Origin: Cytophagaceae bacterium
Lineage (GTDB): Bacteria; Bacteroidota; Bacteroidia; Cytophagales; Spirosomataceae
Reading direction: 5' to 3'
NCBI GenBank assembly: GCA_026785975.1
Contig: JAJAZB010000454.1
Location: forward strand, 1 to 38,026
DNA: 38,026 nt
The notes beneath the pieces are model-generated. The model was not told where the DNA came from and did not search any database. It saw only the letters and a program-made list of their open reading frames with translations. The translations under genes and the position numbers were made by a program. Below, piece after piece: positions 17,717-25,724 of this stretch. The first letter of the stretch is position 1; every line of letters begins with the position of its first letter.

Positions 17717-18019
17717 TCAGCCTCTCTGATTTAGTTTCTTGGCCATGTCGCCCGAGAGCGTCGAGGCGTACGTACCAAAGGCGTTGACCATCACGCCTTT
17801 CACGCCGTCTTTCGATTCAATGGCGTAGGCGACCGACATATCGCCGGGATCAGATTCGCCTTCGAAGCGGTGCGTTTCGACAATTTCAAAATCCTCCGGG
17901 TTGAAACGCAAATTCAGTTTACTGCTGGTGAGTTGGTTACCTTCCAACGTAAAATTTTCGGTATATCCACGGGCTGCCAAATCGTTGACGGCCTGGGAGA
18001 GGGTGTCGTAGTTGTGCAT
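17717..18019 (-). CDS. Conserved small protein of unknown function
   Basis: This is a 100-residue soluble protein without signal or membrane segments. It begins MHNYDTLSQAVNDLAARGY, which suggests an N-terminal helix, followed by beta strands around FTLEGNQLTS and FEIVETHRFEG, and a C-terminal helix. Similar short Bacteroidota proteins are sometimes labelled as phosphoribosylpyrophosphate synthetase in databases. Nothing here supports that: it lacks the PRPP-binding motif and is far too short. It is flanked by heptamer-repeat hairpins on both sides, with Dps next upstream. Confidence 0.72.
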   Translation of the reverse strand: MHNYDTLSQAVNDLAARGYTENFTLEGNQLTSSKLNLRFNPEDFEIVETHRFEGESDPGDMSVAYAIESKDGVKGVMVNAFGTYASTLSGDMAKKLNQRG

Positions 18020-18029
18020 TTTTTAAAAT

Positions 18030-18127
18030 GGTTTGAGGGTTCGAGTAGGTTTGAGGGTTTGAAAAGACAGAAAAGCCTTGATAGGATATTTTCAAACCCT
18101 CAAACCTTTCAAACCTTCAAACCTTTT
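18030..18127. repeat. Heptamer-repeat inverted element 4
   Basis: A perfect 19-bp inverted repeat (18047-18065 and 18089-18107) sits in longer, less exact arms. Both arms are made of units of about 7-9 bases with the core tcaaacc on the right and gtttgag on the left. It fills the gap between dps and the 100-residue protein gene. Confidence 0.8.
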
Positions 18128-18133
18128 TGAAAC

Positions 18134-18607
18134 CTATTCCAAATACGCCCGCAACATCCAGGCGCGCTTTTCGTGATAGCGCACGATATCGACCAAGAAA
18201 TCGGCGGTAGTTGCCATGTCAAACTCCTCGGCTTTGGCGACATCCTGCTTGGATTGCTTGATGATGGTTTCGTGGTCGTCCTTTAATTCTTCAATCATTT
18301 TCAGTGGGTCTTTACTCGTGTGCTGCTTCGATTCCAGCAACCGCGCCAATTCCAGAAAATCCTTCATACTCCCTACCGAGAAGTGCCCGAGAGTACGGAC
18401 TTCTTCGGCGATTTCATCAATTTTCTCGGCCAGTTCGGTGTAGAGTTGCTCGAAAAACTCGTGGTATTCAAAAAAACTTTTACCCGTTACGTTCCAGTGG
18501 AAGTTGCGGGTTTTCACGTAAAGCACGTGTTCGTCGGCCAGTAATACGTTCAGGCGGGTGGCCATTTCCTGAAGTCGGTTTTGGGGGGTGCCAAGGTCAG
18601 CTTTCAT
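18134..18607 (-). CDS. dps: DNA starvation/ferritin-like protein Dps
   Basis: This 157-residue protein forms a dodecameric cage that oxidises and stores iron with peroxide and can protect DNA. The ferroxidase signature is complete: NFHWNVTGKSFFEYHEFFEQL supplies the two histidines, and KIDEIAEEVRTLG supplies the Asp and Glu of the inter-subunit site. The C-terminal helices (DHETIIKQSKQDVAKAEE and VRYHEKRAWMLRAYLE) are usual. The N-terminal tail is short and not very lysine-rich, so strong DNA binding is uncertain. A hairpin (ccccga/tcgggg, 18635-18650) lies upstream, but no clear promoter box was seen. Confidence 0.94.
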   Translation of the reverse strand: MKADLGTPQNRLQEMATRLNVLLADEHVLYVKTRNFHWNVTGKSFFEYHEFFEQLYTELAEKIDEIAEEVRTLGHFSVGSMKDFLELARLLESKQHTSKDPLKMIEELKDDHETIIKQSKQDVAKAEEFDMATTADFLVDIVRYHEKRAWMLRAYLE

Positions 18608-18731
18608 AAAAAAATAGAGATTATTGAAACGCTACCCCGAGTGCTCGGGGCCATTGGATGATTGGATGTTTGGGATTCTACGCTAAAAATCCCGTGCCTG
18701 AACGGTTGATGGGCAAACTGCCGCAACAAAA

Positions 18732-18766
18732 AAAAAGTGTTCCGGCGTGATGCCGGGACGCTTTTT
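18732..18766 (-). terminator. Terminator of glyS
   Basis: A 15-bp stem with two mismatches joins 18732-18746 and 18752-18766. Read on the minus strand, the stem is followed by a run of nine T (A-run at 18728-18736 on plus). It lies just after the glycyl-tRNA synthetase stop codon. Confidence 0.8.
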
Positions 18767-18783
18767 ACCAAAATCTCCGGGTA

Positions 18784-20280
18784 CTACAATTGCTCAAACA
18801 CCCGCTCCATCGAAACGGCGTGGCCAATCCTTGCTCTGAGTTCGCTGATGGGTACGCGCTCCTGAAGGGTGGTGTCGCGGTCGCGAATCGTCACGGTGTT
18901 GTCGGTCAGCGTCTGGTGGTCGACGGCAATGCAGAACGGCGTCCCGATCAAATCCTGCCGGGTGTAGCGCTTGCCAATGCTGTCGCGTTCTTCGTAAAAT
19001 ACGTTGAAATCGAACTTCAATAAGTTTTGAATTTCGCGGGCTTTTTCGGGCAAACCATCTTTTTTAACCAGGGGTAAAATCGCCGCCTTCACGGGTGCCA
19101 CCGCCGGGTGAAATTTCAGGTACGTCCGCGATTTTCGCTCCTCTCCTTCGCCGTTTGTTTCCTCCGTGTAGGCATTGCAGAGGACGGCCAGAAAGAGGCG
19201 ATCGGCCCCCACGGAGGTTTCCACCACGTAGGGAATGTAGTTGCCGAAGGGCTTGCCCGTCCCGTCGAGGTCGTTGTCGAAATACTGCTGTTTCTTTTTG
19301 GAAAGCTCCTGATGGTTTTTCAAATCAAAGTCCGTCCGCGAGTGAATCCCTTCGATTTCTTTGAAACCAAACGGAAATTCGTACTCGATGTCCACGGCGG
19401 CGTTGGCGTAGTGGGCGAGTTTGTCGTGGATGTGGAATTTGAGTTTCTCGGCGGGTAGCCCAACCGCCTTGTGAAAACGCAACCGGGTTTCTTTCCAGCG
19501 TTCGTACCAATCCATTTCGGTGCCGGGGCGCACGAAAAACTGCATCTCCATTTGTTCAAATTCCCGCATCCGAAAGATGAAGTTTCGCGCCACAATTTCA
19601 TTCCGAAACGCCTTCCCAATCTGGGCAATGCCAAACGGAATCTTCATCCGGCCCGATTTCTGAACGTTTAGGAAATTGACAAAAATGCCCTGTGCCGTCT
19701 CTGGGCGCAGATAAATCGTACTCGCATCGTCGGACACGGCCCCCACCTGCGTACTGAACATGAGGTTGAATTGCCGCACTTCGGTCCAGTTGGTCGTACC
19801 AGACAGGGGGCAGGCGATGTTCTCCGAAATAATCAATTCGCGTACCCCGGCCAAAGCGCCTGCGTCGAGCAAGCGGCCCATTTGCTGCAAGAGCGCGTGA
19901 CCGCGCTCGGCATCGCCCTCAACGGCGTACATTTCGGCTTTGGCTTCCAGCAATTGGTCGGCGCGGTAGCGTTTTTGGCTGTCGCGGTTGTCGATCATCG
20001 GGTCGTTAAACGAGTCGATGTGGCCCGAGGCTTTCCAGGTGAGCGGGTGCATAAAAATGGCCGCGTCGATGCCCACCACATTATCGTTGAGCATCGTCAT
20101 GGCCTTCCACCAGAGCGATTTGAGGTTATTTTTTAGCTCGACGCCGTTCTGACCGTAGTCGTACACGGCTTGTAATCCGTCGTAAATTTCGGAAGAGGGG
20201 AACACGAATCCATATTCTTTGGCGTGGCCAATGATGTCTTTGAGGGTACTCGCCGTGTCAGATAATTTGGGTTCAGCCAT
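18784..20280 (-). CDS. glyS: Glycyl-tRNA synthetase (dimeric type)
   Basis: This 498-residue class II aminoacyl-tRNA synthetase attaches glycine to tRNA-Gly. It is the single-chain alpha2 form used by Bacteroidota, archaea and eukaryotes, not the two-subunit GlyQ/GlyS enzyme. Hallmarks are TIYLRPETAQGIFVNF, the motif-2 segment FRNEIVARNFIFRMREFEQM, and ETSVGADRLFLAVL (motif 3). The C-terminal anticodon-binding domain follows (about 390-498, including GTPFCIAVDHQTL). A -7 box, TATCTTTG, is visible upstream. The gene is divergent from the helix-hairpin-helix gene. Confidence 0.96.
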   Translation of the reverse strand: MAEPKLSDTASTLKDIIGHAKEYGFVFPSSEIYDGLQAVYDYGQNGVELKNNLKSLWWKAMTMLNDNVVGIDAAIFMHPLTWKASGHIDSFNDPMIDNRDSQKRYRADQLLEAKAEMYAVEGDAERGHALLQQMGRLLDAGALAGVRELIISENIACPLSGTTNWTEVRQFNLMFSTQVGAVSDDASTIYLRPETAQGIFVNFLNVQKSGRMKIPFGIAQIGKAFRNEIVARNFIFRMREFEQMEMQFFVRPGTEMDWYERWKETRLRFHKAVGLPAEKLKFHIHDKLAHYANAAVDIEYEFPFGFKEIEGIHSRTDFDLKNHQELSKKKQQYFDNDLDGTGKPFGNYIPYVVETSVGADRLFLAVLCNAYTEETNGEGEERKSRTYLKFHPAVAPVKAAILPLVKKDGLPEKAREIQNLLKFDFNVFYEERDSIGKRYTRQDLIGTPFCIAVDHQTLTDNTVTIRDRDTTLQERVPISELRARIGHAVSMERVFEQL

Positions 20281-20327
20281 TGGGATTTTTGTCGGTAACG
20301 TCGTCGGATGGATTCAATTTGAGCGGG

Positions 20328-20335
20328 CAAAGATA
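20328..20335 (-). promoter_or_regulatory. -7 box upstream of glyS
   Basis: TATCTTTG on the minus strand (20335-20328), continuing with CCC, matches TAnnTTTG and lies about 50 bases before the glyS start at 20280. The -33 TTG is not clear. Confidence 0.5.
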
Positions 20336-20362
20336 CGGTTTCGGGTGAAACTACGCCGGAAC

Positions 20363-20393
20363 TTGCGGCGGATCGGGGTTTTTCTACCTTTGC
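20363..20393 (+). promoter_or_regulatory. Bacteroidota-type promoter for the helix-hairpin-helix gene
   Basis: TTG at 20363-20365 and TACCTTTGC at 20385-20393 are 19 bases apart, an exact fit to the Bacteroidota promoter pattern. The ATG of the gene is 35 bases further on, at 20429. Together with the minus-strand box at 20328-20335 it forms a compact divergent promoter region. Confidence 0.6.
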
Positions 20394-20428
20394 GTCGACC
20401 CCCTTCCGACGCTTCAAACCCCCACGCC

Positions 20429-21409
20429 ATGCTTCGCCGAATTCGCCGCGCCATCCAGGACTATTTCGGCTTCAACCCCACCGAAACCAGGGCTTTCCTG
20501 CTCCTCATGCTGGTGGTCGTAGTGGCGTTGCTGTTGCCGTTTGCGTTCGACTACTGGCCTTCGTCCCTCCCCGATACGACCAAAGCCGACCAGCAAAAAC
20601 TCGATAGCCTCGTGGCCGGACTGCAAATCCGACAAAAAGAAGCCCGCCCAAATCGCTACGCCCGCCGGGGTGCTGACCGCGACAGCGAGCCGGAAGCCGA
20701 TGCGCCGCCTGCGCGGTTGTTTGCGTTCGATCCCAACCAAATTTCTGCCCAACAGTGGCAACAACTCGGTCTGCCGCGCTGGCTGGGGGAGCGCATCGTG
20801 AAGTACCGAACCAAAGGGGGGCAGTTTCGTAAAAAAGAGGATTTGAAGAAAATATACGACTTCCCGGCGGAGACCTACGAGCGATTGGAGCCGTACATTC
20901 AACTACCGGGTACAACAACGTCGGTTGGAAAGTTCAACGAATCCGATGTTACGGCCCCGACCATCGAGTTACCCAAACCCGCTCCCTCGGAACCGAAATT
21001 CGCCGCCAAAGTCCCCTTCACCTTCGACCTCAACGCCGGTGACACGACCGAATTCAAGCGCATTTACGGCATCGGTTCCAAGCTGTCCGTGCGCATCATC
21101 AAGTACCGGGAAAGTTTGGGTGGTTTTTACGCCGAAAATCAGATTCGGGACGTTTGGGGCCTCGACTCGTCGGTGGTCGACGAGTTGTTCAAACACGCCA
21201 CTTTACGCAGCCCGCAGGTGCGCAAATTGAACGTTAACGCCGCCAGCCTGGAGCAGTTGAAGCACCCCTACCTCAAACCCTACGTGGCCAAAGCGATCAT
21301 CGCCTACCGCCAGCAGCACGGCCCGTATGGGTCGGCCACCGAGTTGAGTAATGTAAAAGTCCTGGATGGAAAGACGTTGGAAAAGCTGACGCCGTATCTT
21401 GAATTTTAA
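20429..21409 (+). CDS. Membrane-anchored helix-hairpin-helix protein (ComEA-like)
   Basis: This 326-residue protein has one membrane segment near its N-terminus (about residues 22-40). A charged linker follows, then at least three helix-hairpin-helix units: LGLPRWLGERIVKYRTKGGQF, IYGIGSKLSVRIIKYRESLGGF and LKPYVAKAIIAYRQQHGPYG. These units contact DNA non-specifically, as in ComEA, which draws in DNA during natural transformation. The open frame extends upstream to 20219 over the glyS start. The ATG at 20429 is preferred because it follows the promoter and gives a normal membrane topology. The LNAGDTTEF and LNVNAASLEQL segments are typical of the family. A role in DNA uptake is plausible but not shown by context. 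Confidence 0.85.
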   Translation: MLRRIRRAIQDYFGFNPTETRAFLLLMLVVVVALLLPFAFDYWPSSLPDTTKADQQKLDSLVAGLQIRQKEARPNRYARRGADRDSEPEADAPPARLFAFDPNQISAQQWQQLGLPRWLGERIVKYRTKGGQFRKKEDLKKIYDFPAETYERLEPYIQLPGTTTSVGKFNESDVTAPTIELPKPAPSEPKFAAKVPFTFDLNAGDTTEFKRIYGIGSKLSVRIIKYRESLGGFYAENQIRDVWGLDSSVVDELFKHATLRSPQVRKLNVNAASLEQLKHPYLKPYVAKAIIAYRQQHGPYGSATELSNVKVLDGKTLEKLTPYLEF

Positions 21410-21450
21410 GACCGTTTCCTGGAATTAAAGTCCACGCTGGTAGTTCGCGC

Positions 21451-21864
21451 CTACTTATCGGAGAGGAAATTTGTAATTGTCAGGATAATAGTCTCGCCGC
21501 ATTTTTGTAGGTTGAGCAAATCTTTATCGCCCGTGATCAGATGAGTAGCCCTTCCATCAATAGCGAGTGATAAAAGGAAATTATCTTTTGGGTCCCGACA
21601 AGTAGTAATTTCGCTGGTAACCATCACAAAATCAGCGCGTAGGCTAAGTTGCTGCAACAAATCCTGGAGGTCAGTAAGCGAAAAATACTTTTTGAACTTT
21701 GGTCACCTGGCAACCTCTAAAAATTCATCGGGAAGTTCCTGGCTAAAGAGCAAGATGAGAGCGTCGTCTGCAAGTATCTTGTCAAGTCTGGAAAAGTCTT
21801 TTGTCAGCAGAAAGCTAATCCAAAGGTTAGTGTCGATGATAACTCTATCCTTTGTTTCTGGCAT
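21451..21864 (-). pseudogene. PIN-domain toxin (VapC-like) interrupted by an in-frame stop
   Basis: Read from the ATG at 21864, the frame gives a full PIN-domain protein of 137 codons apart from one TGA at codon 54 (21705-21703). The first part holds RVIIDTNLWISFLL, with the first catalytic Asp. The second part holds CRDPKDNFLLSLAIDG and LITGDKDLL, with the other acidic residues. At the stop the text runs EVAR-stop-PKFKKYF, where relatives have an Arg-Pro-Lys-Phe stretch; a single CGA to TGA change would explain it. PIN toxins are RNases. As it stands the gene would yield an inactive fragment, unless the stop is a sequencing error or is read through. The start overlaps the antitoxin gene by 20 bases. 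Confidence 0.82.
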
Positions 21865-22069
21865 ATCGTTTTACTCTTACTAATTCCACTTCTTTCGTGA
21901 TGTCTTCTGAAGATGGCAGATTCGTTGCCGCTTTTGTACGCAGTTTTGAAACGAATTTCAAGAAGCTATCTTCTGGAGTTTGTCTGATCGCTATCAACTC
22001 AAGATCAGCAAGGTCTTGCAAAAGTTTGCTGGCTTTAGGGTTCAATATATCCACTTGATACGTCGTCAT
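21845..22069 (-). CDS. Probable antitoxin of a VapBC-like pair
   Basis: This 74-residue protein starts MTTYQVDILNPKASKLLQDL, followed by ELIAI, a pattern common in antitoxins encoded ahead of PIN toxins in Bacteroidota. The N-terminal strand-helix could be a DNA-binding dimer part. The C-terminal region with ITKEVELVRVKRYARNKG would be the toxin-wrapping tail. It precedes and overlaps the broken PIN gene on the minus strand. Bases 21410-22170 look clearly AT-richer than the genes on both sides, in line with acquisition by transfer. Confidence 0.72.
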   Translation of the reverse strand: MTTYQVDILNPKASKLLQDLADLELIAIRQTPEDSFLKFVSKLRTKAATNLPSSEDITKEVELVRVKRYARNKG

Positions 22070-22174
22070 AGTTCAAATATAGAAAATTCAAGCCGCGTTG
22101 CAATGTCGCTTAATAAACGCACCAGCAAAGTAATTACGAGCTTACCTTTGTTGTCAGAGCAATCGGGCACCCGT

Positions 22175-23026
22175 TCAAAAATTCGGCTTGAGCAGGTATT
22201 TCGAGTAAAAGTCGTTGATAGCTTTGACCGCTTCGTCGGCGGTATCCACGATGCTGACCAGGTTGAGGTCGCCGGGGTTAATGTTGTGTTCCTCGTGGAG
22301 CATCGTCGTTTCCAGCCAGGCAAATAAGCCCGCCCAGAAGGATCGGCCAACCAACACAATGGGGAATCGCGCGATTTTACCCGTCTGAATTAAGGTTATG
22401 GCTTCAAACAATTCATCGAGGGTACCAAAACCGCCCGGCAACACGATGAAGCCCTGCGCATACTTGACGAACATGACTTTTCGCACGAAGAAAAAGTCAA
22501 AATTGATGCTCTTGTCATAGTCGATGTATTCGTTGGGATACTGCTCATGGGGAAGTTTGATGTTGAGGCCCACGGACTTACCCTTCTGCGCCTGCGCCCC
22601 CTTGTTGGCCGCTTCCATGATGCCCGGTCCGCCCCCGGTGATGACGCCGTAGCCATACTCGACGAGTTCGGCGGCGATTTCTTCCGCGATTTTGTAGTAT
22701 TTATTATCCGCTGTTGTCCGCGCCGAACCGAAAATCGAGACACAGGGGCCAATCTTGGCAAGGCGGTCGAAGCCTTCCACAAATTCGGCCATGACTTTGA
22801 AAACGACCCACGAATCGTTGCTTTTAATTTCGTTCCAGTTGCGGTCCTGAAAGGCCTCCCTGATTTTAGCTTCATCCGCCGGAACCGCCGGGTTCATCAG
22901 CGAAACGTCGGTCAGTATATTTTCGGGTAGACCTTCCTGATTGTATTGGGGTAGCTTGGGGTTTTGATTCGTAGCCGCGCTGTCTATTCTAGGCAATCCG
23001 TTGGTAATTACTTGATTAGAATCCAT
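22175..23026 (-). CDS. LOG-family protein (nucleotide phosphoribohydrolase-like, TIGR00730)
   Basis: This protein of about 283 residues has the LOG/lysine-decarboxylase-like Rossmann fold. The two diagnostic motifs are visible, GGGPGIMEAANKGA and PGGFGTLDELFE, the second with the catalytic Arg/Glu surroundings (PGGxGTxxE). Family members hydrolyse nucleotide 5'-monophosphates to a base and ribose 5-phosphate; plant and some bacterial versions activate cytokinins. The 'lysine decarboxylase' label often used is incorrect. An upstream ATG at 23074 would add 16 residues; I prefer the ATG at 23026 (MDSNQV). The divergent gene is rpiB, also in ribose-phosphate metabolism. Confidence 0.88.
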   Translation of the reverse strand: MDSNQVITNGLPRIDSAATNQNPKLPQYNQEGLPENILTDVSLMNPAVPADEAKIREAFQDRNWNEIKSNDSWVVFKVMAEFVEGFDRLAKIGPCVSIFGSARTTADNKYYKIAEEIAAELVEYGYGVITGGGPGIMEAANKGAQAQKGKSVGLNIKLPHEQYPNEYIDYDKSINFDFFFVRKVMFVKYAQGFIVLPGGFGTLDELFEAITLIQTGKIARFPIVLVGRSFWAGLFAWLETTMLHEEHNINPGDLNLVSIVDTADEAVKAINDFYSKYLLKPNF

Positions 23027-23182
23027 ACTTGCTGTACTTATTTTAAAATTCAGGACGAGTGAAAAGTAACTCACCGCCTAAATGGGAATCACTAACTTTA
23101 CCACGGGTGCATTTAGCGCCGGGCGGATTTTACTAACGCCAATCCATCCAAAATTGTTACAAAAAGCATTCCTCCCTTTTCA

Positions 23183-23617
23183 ATGTCTCTTCGCATTGCC
23201 GTTGGCGCAGACCACGCCGGGTTTTCCCTCAAAAAAGCCATTGCCGACCACTTGAGTTTGCAGGGCCACCAGGTCACTGATTTTGGAACGTATTCGACGG
23301 AATCCGCCGACTACCCCGATTTTGCGCATTTGGTCGCCTACGCCGTCGAGCGCGGTGAATCGGCGTGGGGCATCCTCGTTTGCGGCAGCGCCAACGGGGT
23401 AGCCATCACCGCCAACAAACACCAGGGAATTCGGGCCGGGCTGGCCTGGAACCCGGAAGTGGCCGCCCTCGTGCGCCAGCACAACGACGCCAATGTGCTC
23501 TGCCTGCCGTCGCGGTTTATCACTCTCGAACAAGCGTTGGAGTGCGTTGATATTTTCCTGAAAACTACCTTTGAAGGCGGGCGGCATCAACGGCGGGTCG
23601 CCAAAATCGGTTGTTAA
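23183..23617 (+). CDS. rpiB: Ribose-5-phosphate isomerase B / LacAB family
   Basis: This 144-residue cytoplasmic enzyme interconverts ribose 5-phosphate and ribulose 5-phosphate in the pentose phosphate pathway. The N-terminal GADHAGFSLKK and the catalytic-cysteine segment GILVCGSANGVAITANK are the family hallmarks. DANVLCLPSRFI follows, as in Bacteroidota RpiB. The active-site Cys is present. The more frequent GTGxGMSIAANK is replaced by GSANGVAITANK, a normal variant in this phylum. It diverges from the LOG gene with about 155 bases between the preferred starts. A weak -7-like TAACTTTA lies at 23093-23100. Confidence 0.93.
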   Translation: MSLRIAVGADHAGFSLKKAIADHLSLQGHQVTDFGTYSTESADYPDFAHLVAYAVERGESAWGILVCGSANGVAITANKHQGIRAGLAWNPEVAALVRQHNDANVLCLPSRFITLEQALECVDIFLKTTFEGGRHQRRVAKIGC

Positions 23618-23676
23618 GTTATTGGTTATTAAGCTATTGGAAATTGAACCAGTAACCCAATAACTCAATAACCAAC
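23611..23676. repeat. Heptamer-repeat inverted element 5
   Basis: Between the convergent rpiB and DUF6427-like genes lies an imperfect inverted repeat. It is made of agttatt-ggttatt-like units on the left (23617-23630) and caataac-tcaataac units on the right (about 23658-23672). aagttattggtta and its near complement near 23653-23665 form the core. Its left arm begins at the rpiB stop codon. No T-run terminator is seen here. Confidence 0.7.
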
Positions 23677-23677
23677 A

Positions 23678-25081
23678 TCAAACTCGCCGGTAAATGCCTT
23701 CCCCCACTTTCCGATACCGCCGTTGCAGGGCCGGAATGCGCTGGAAAAGTTTCGGCACCAACGCTTGCCGGTCGATGATGTACTCCGGCGGATCCTGCTC
23801 GAAGTTGCGCAGAATGTTGATGACGTTGTCGTAATTATCGAGGTGTTCGAGGTCGTAGCGGGCCAACTTCCAGTTGAGGTAGGGCGTGGCGGGAAAATTG
23901 TCGCGGTATTCGCTCAGGGCGTCGCCCAGCACGATGATGCGCTTGCCCCGAATGTCGGGGGGCAGGTTGGGGGGTTGCAACCGCAGTGCCGCCAGTTGAC
24001 CAGTCACGGTGTTGCCAAAAATCGGGTACACGGTCTGGTAGCAAATCAGCAACACGCCCCCGAAAAAAAACAAAAAAATAAGTTCGGGCACCCACTGCCG
24101 CCGGAACGAGGTGAAAAAATGCACACAGAAGAAGGTCACGCAGGGCGCAAACACGATAAATTGCATGGGGGCCAGGAAGGGCATCAGCGCCACCGATAAA
24201 ACGGACGTAACGGCCCAGAATACCATGATTTGTTGGGCACGCGTCTGAAAGTTGGTGTAGCGCCCGTAGTTGAGGATTCGGAAAAACCCGAGTACCGCCA
24301 CCGTTAGCGGCAACACCACCGCCAGCAGCAAACTTTGAAAATCGTTGAGATTGTACTGCCTGATTTGAAAAACAGACGCCAGAAAAATCCGGCTAAATGC
24401 CTCATAATTTCCATCCAGGTAGTAAAATAACGCCGTCAGTAGGAAAGGAAACAGAAAGCCAAAGAGATTCAGGAAATGTTGCCGAAAACTCGCCCCGCTG
24501 TACAACACCAACGAAACAACGGCCCAGATAATAAATAGCCCTGCTGGTGGGTAAAATAGCCCCGCAGTACTGATGTAAAAGCCAATTTCAAAGACTTCAT
24601 CGGTCGCACCCGCGCGATTCAGTTGTTTGAGCAGGGTGCCCAATGCCAGGAGTAAAAACAGTGAAGCCAGCAGGGCGGGCGAAAGCGTAAAACAGTCCAC
24701 GGAGCCACTCAGCACGACCAAATAGAGCAATCCGGGAATGAAATTTCGTTCGGGAAACACGCCCCGCCGGTGCATGATTTCGTTGAAATACACGACCTGA
24801 ATGGCCGAGCACAGCAGCGCCGCCACCTCATAAGCCGCCTGCGACCGCCCGAAAACCGCATCCAGGCCCGCGTACACCAATGCCGCCAGCGGGGCCGTGC
24901 TATCCCACACGTCGACGTATAGCATGAAGCCCTTGTTGAGTTGTTCCCCCAGCAACATCCATTGCAATTCGGGCACCAACAGCGGTAGCCCGGTCACGTA
25001 CACCGGCAGCCGCACCAGCACGAGCAGTACCAGCAAACTGAAAACTTGAAAAACGGCGTTTGAACGGAAGAAACTTAACAC
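23678..25081 (-). CDS. Multi-spanning membrane protein (DUF6427-like)
   Basis: This 467-residue polytopic membrane protein has about ten to twelve hydrophobic helices, the first beginning VFQVFSLLVLLVLVRLP. The sequence FRSNAVFQV at the start, the loop GEQLNKGFMLYVDVWDSTAPLAALVY and the soluble C-terminal end with PEYIIDRQALVPKLFQRIPALQ fit the Bacteroidota DUF6427 family as I remember it. YVDVWDSTAPLA resembles the acidic first loop of GT-C glycosyltransferases, but no function has been shown. The gene converges on rpiB. The 270 bases upstream contain no gene. Confidence 0.78.
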   Translation of the reverse strand: MLSFFRSNAVFQVFSLLVLLVLVRLPVYVTGLPLLVPELQWMLLGEQLNKGFMLYVDVWDSTAPLAALVYAGLDAVFGRSQAAYEVAALLCSAIQVVYFNEIMHRRGVFPERNFIPGLLYLVVLSGSVDCFTLSPALLASLFLLLALGTLLKQLNRAGATDEVFEIGFYISTAGLFYPPAGLFIIWAVVSLVLYSGASFRQHFLNLFGFLFPFLLTALFYYLDGNYEAFSRIFLASVFQIRQYNLNDFQSLLLAVVLPLTVAVLGFFRILNYGRYTNFQTRAQQIMVFWAVTSVLSVALMPFLAPMQFIVFAPCVTFFCVHFFTSFRRQWVPELIFLFFFGGVLLICYQTVYPIFGNTVTGQLAALRLQPPNLPPDIRGKRIIVLGDALSEYRDNFPATPYLNWKLARYDLEHLDNYDNVINILRNFEQDPPEYIIDRQALVPKLFQRIPALQRRYRKVGEGIYRRV

Positions 25082-25352
25082 GTGCGGAGGGCAAAAAGTG
25101 GGGTGGGTCGTTGGGCCTGTCAGGCGGCTTCAGTTGACAAAGTACGCCACTTTTCCCGTTAAACTTTTCAAGCCCCTCCCCAAAATCCCCGGAATTGCGG
25201 ATATTTGTAGTAAAGTCGTCCAGCCTTCTTCGCTCGTCAATGTCGACGAAAGGCACGACTATTTACCGCCGCTTCCGTACTTTTTATTCGCCGGTTTCAG
25301 GTCGTGGATTTACGCAATTTTGACCTGTAAACTGCCTTTTGTGACTTAAACC

Positions 25353-25724
25353 ATGGATTCCAAACGACAGCAAAAATTCGCCCGGCAGATTCAGAAAGAC
25401 CTGGGCGAAATTTTTCAACGCGACGCCCGCAGCCATTTTGAAGGGGCATTTATTACCGTGACCGACGTGAAAGTAACCCCCGACATGGGCATTGCGCGGG
25501 TTTACCTGAGCTTTCTGCTGGTCAAAGACCGCGAGGGGACACTTGAGTTGATTCGGGGGAAAACGAAGACCGTCCGGCAGATTCTCGCCAACCGGATCCG
25601 CCACCAGGTGCGCGTCATTCCGGAGTTGCAGTTTTTCCTCGACGATACCGCCGAATACGCCGCCAAAATGGATGCGCTGTTTGCCGATTTAGTCATTCCC
25701 CCGGCCCCGGCTGAGGAGGAGTGA
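25353..25724 (+). CDS. rbfA: 30S ribosome-binding factor RbfA
   Basis: This 123-residue KH-fold protein helps mature the 5' end of 16S rRNA in the small ribosomal subunit. The family pattern is clear: FARQIQKDLGEIFQRDA at the start, ITVTDVKVTPDMGIARVYLSF in the middle and RHQVRVIPELQFFLDDTAEYA near the end. It is followed, across a heptamer-repeat element, by the LolC/E-type permease on the same strand, a neighbourhood common in Bacteroidota. I see no clear promoter; the 270-base gap upstream holds only loose matches to a -7 box. Confidence 0.94.
   Translation: MDSKRQQKFARQIQKDLGEIFQRDARSHFEGAFITVTDVKVTPDMGIARVYLSFLLVKDREGTLELIRGKTKTVRQILANRIRHQVRVIPELQFFLDDTAEYAAKMDALFADLVIPPAPAEEE

Noticed and set aside
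17717-18019. Naming the 100-residue protein a phosphoribosylpyrophosphate synthetase
   Set aside because: It is about one third of the needed length and lacks the PRPP-binding loop; such labels on similar proteins appear to be database errors.
17627-18127. Possible CRISPR array because of repeated short units
   Set aside because: The units are about 7 bases, contiguous and arranged as inverted arms; there are no 25-40-base repeats, no spacers and no cas genes.
23678-25081. Assignment of the 467-residue membrane protein as a glycosyltransferase
   Set aside because: The first loop resembles GT-C enzymes, but no diagnostic catalytic pattern is clear; kept as DUF6427-like with unknown function.
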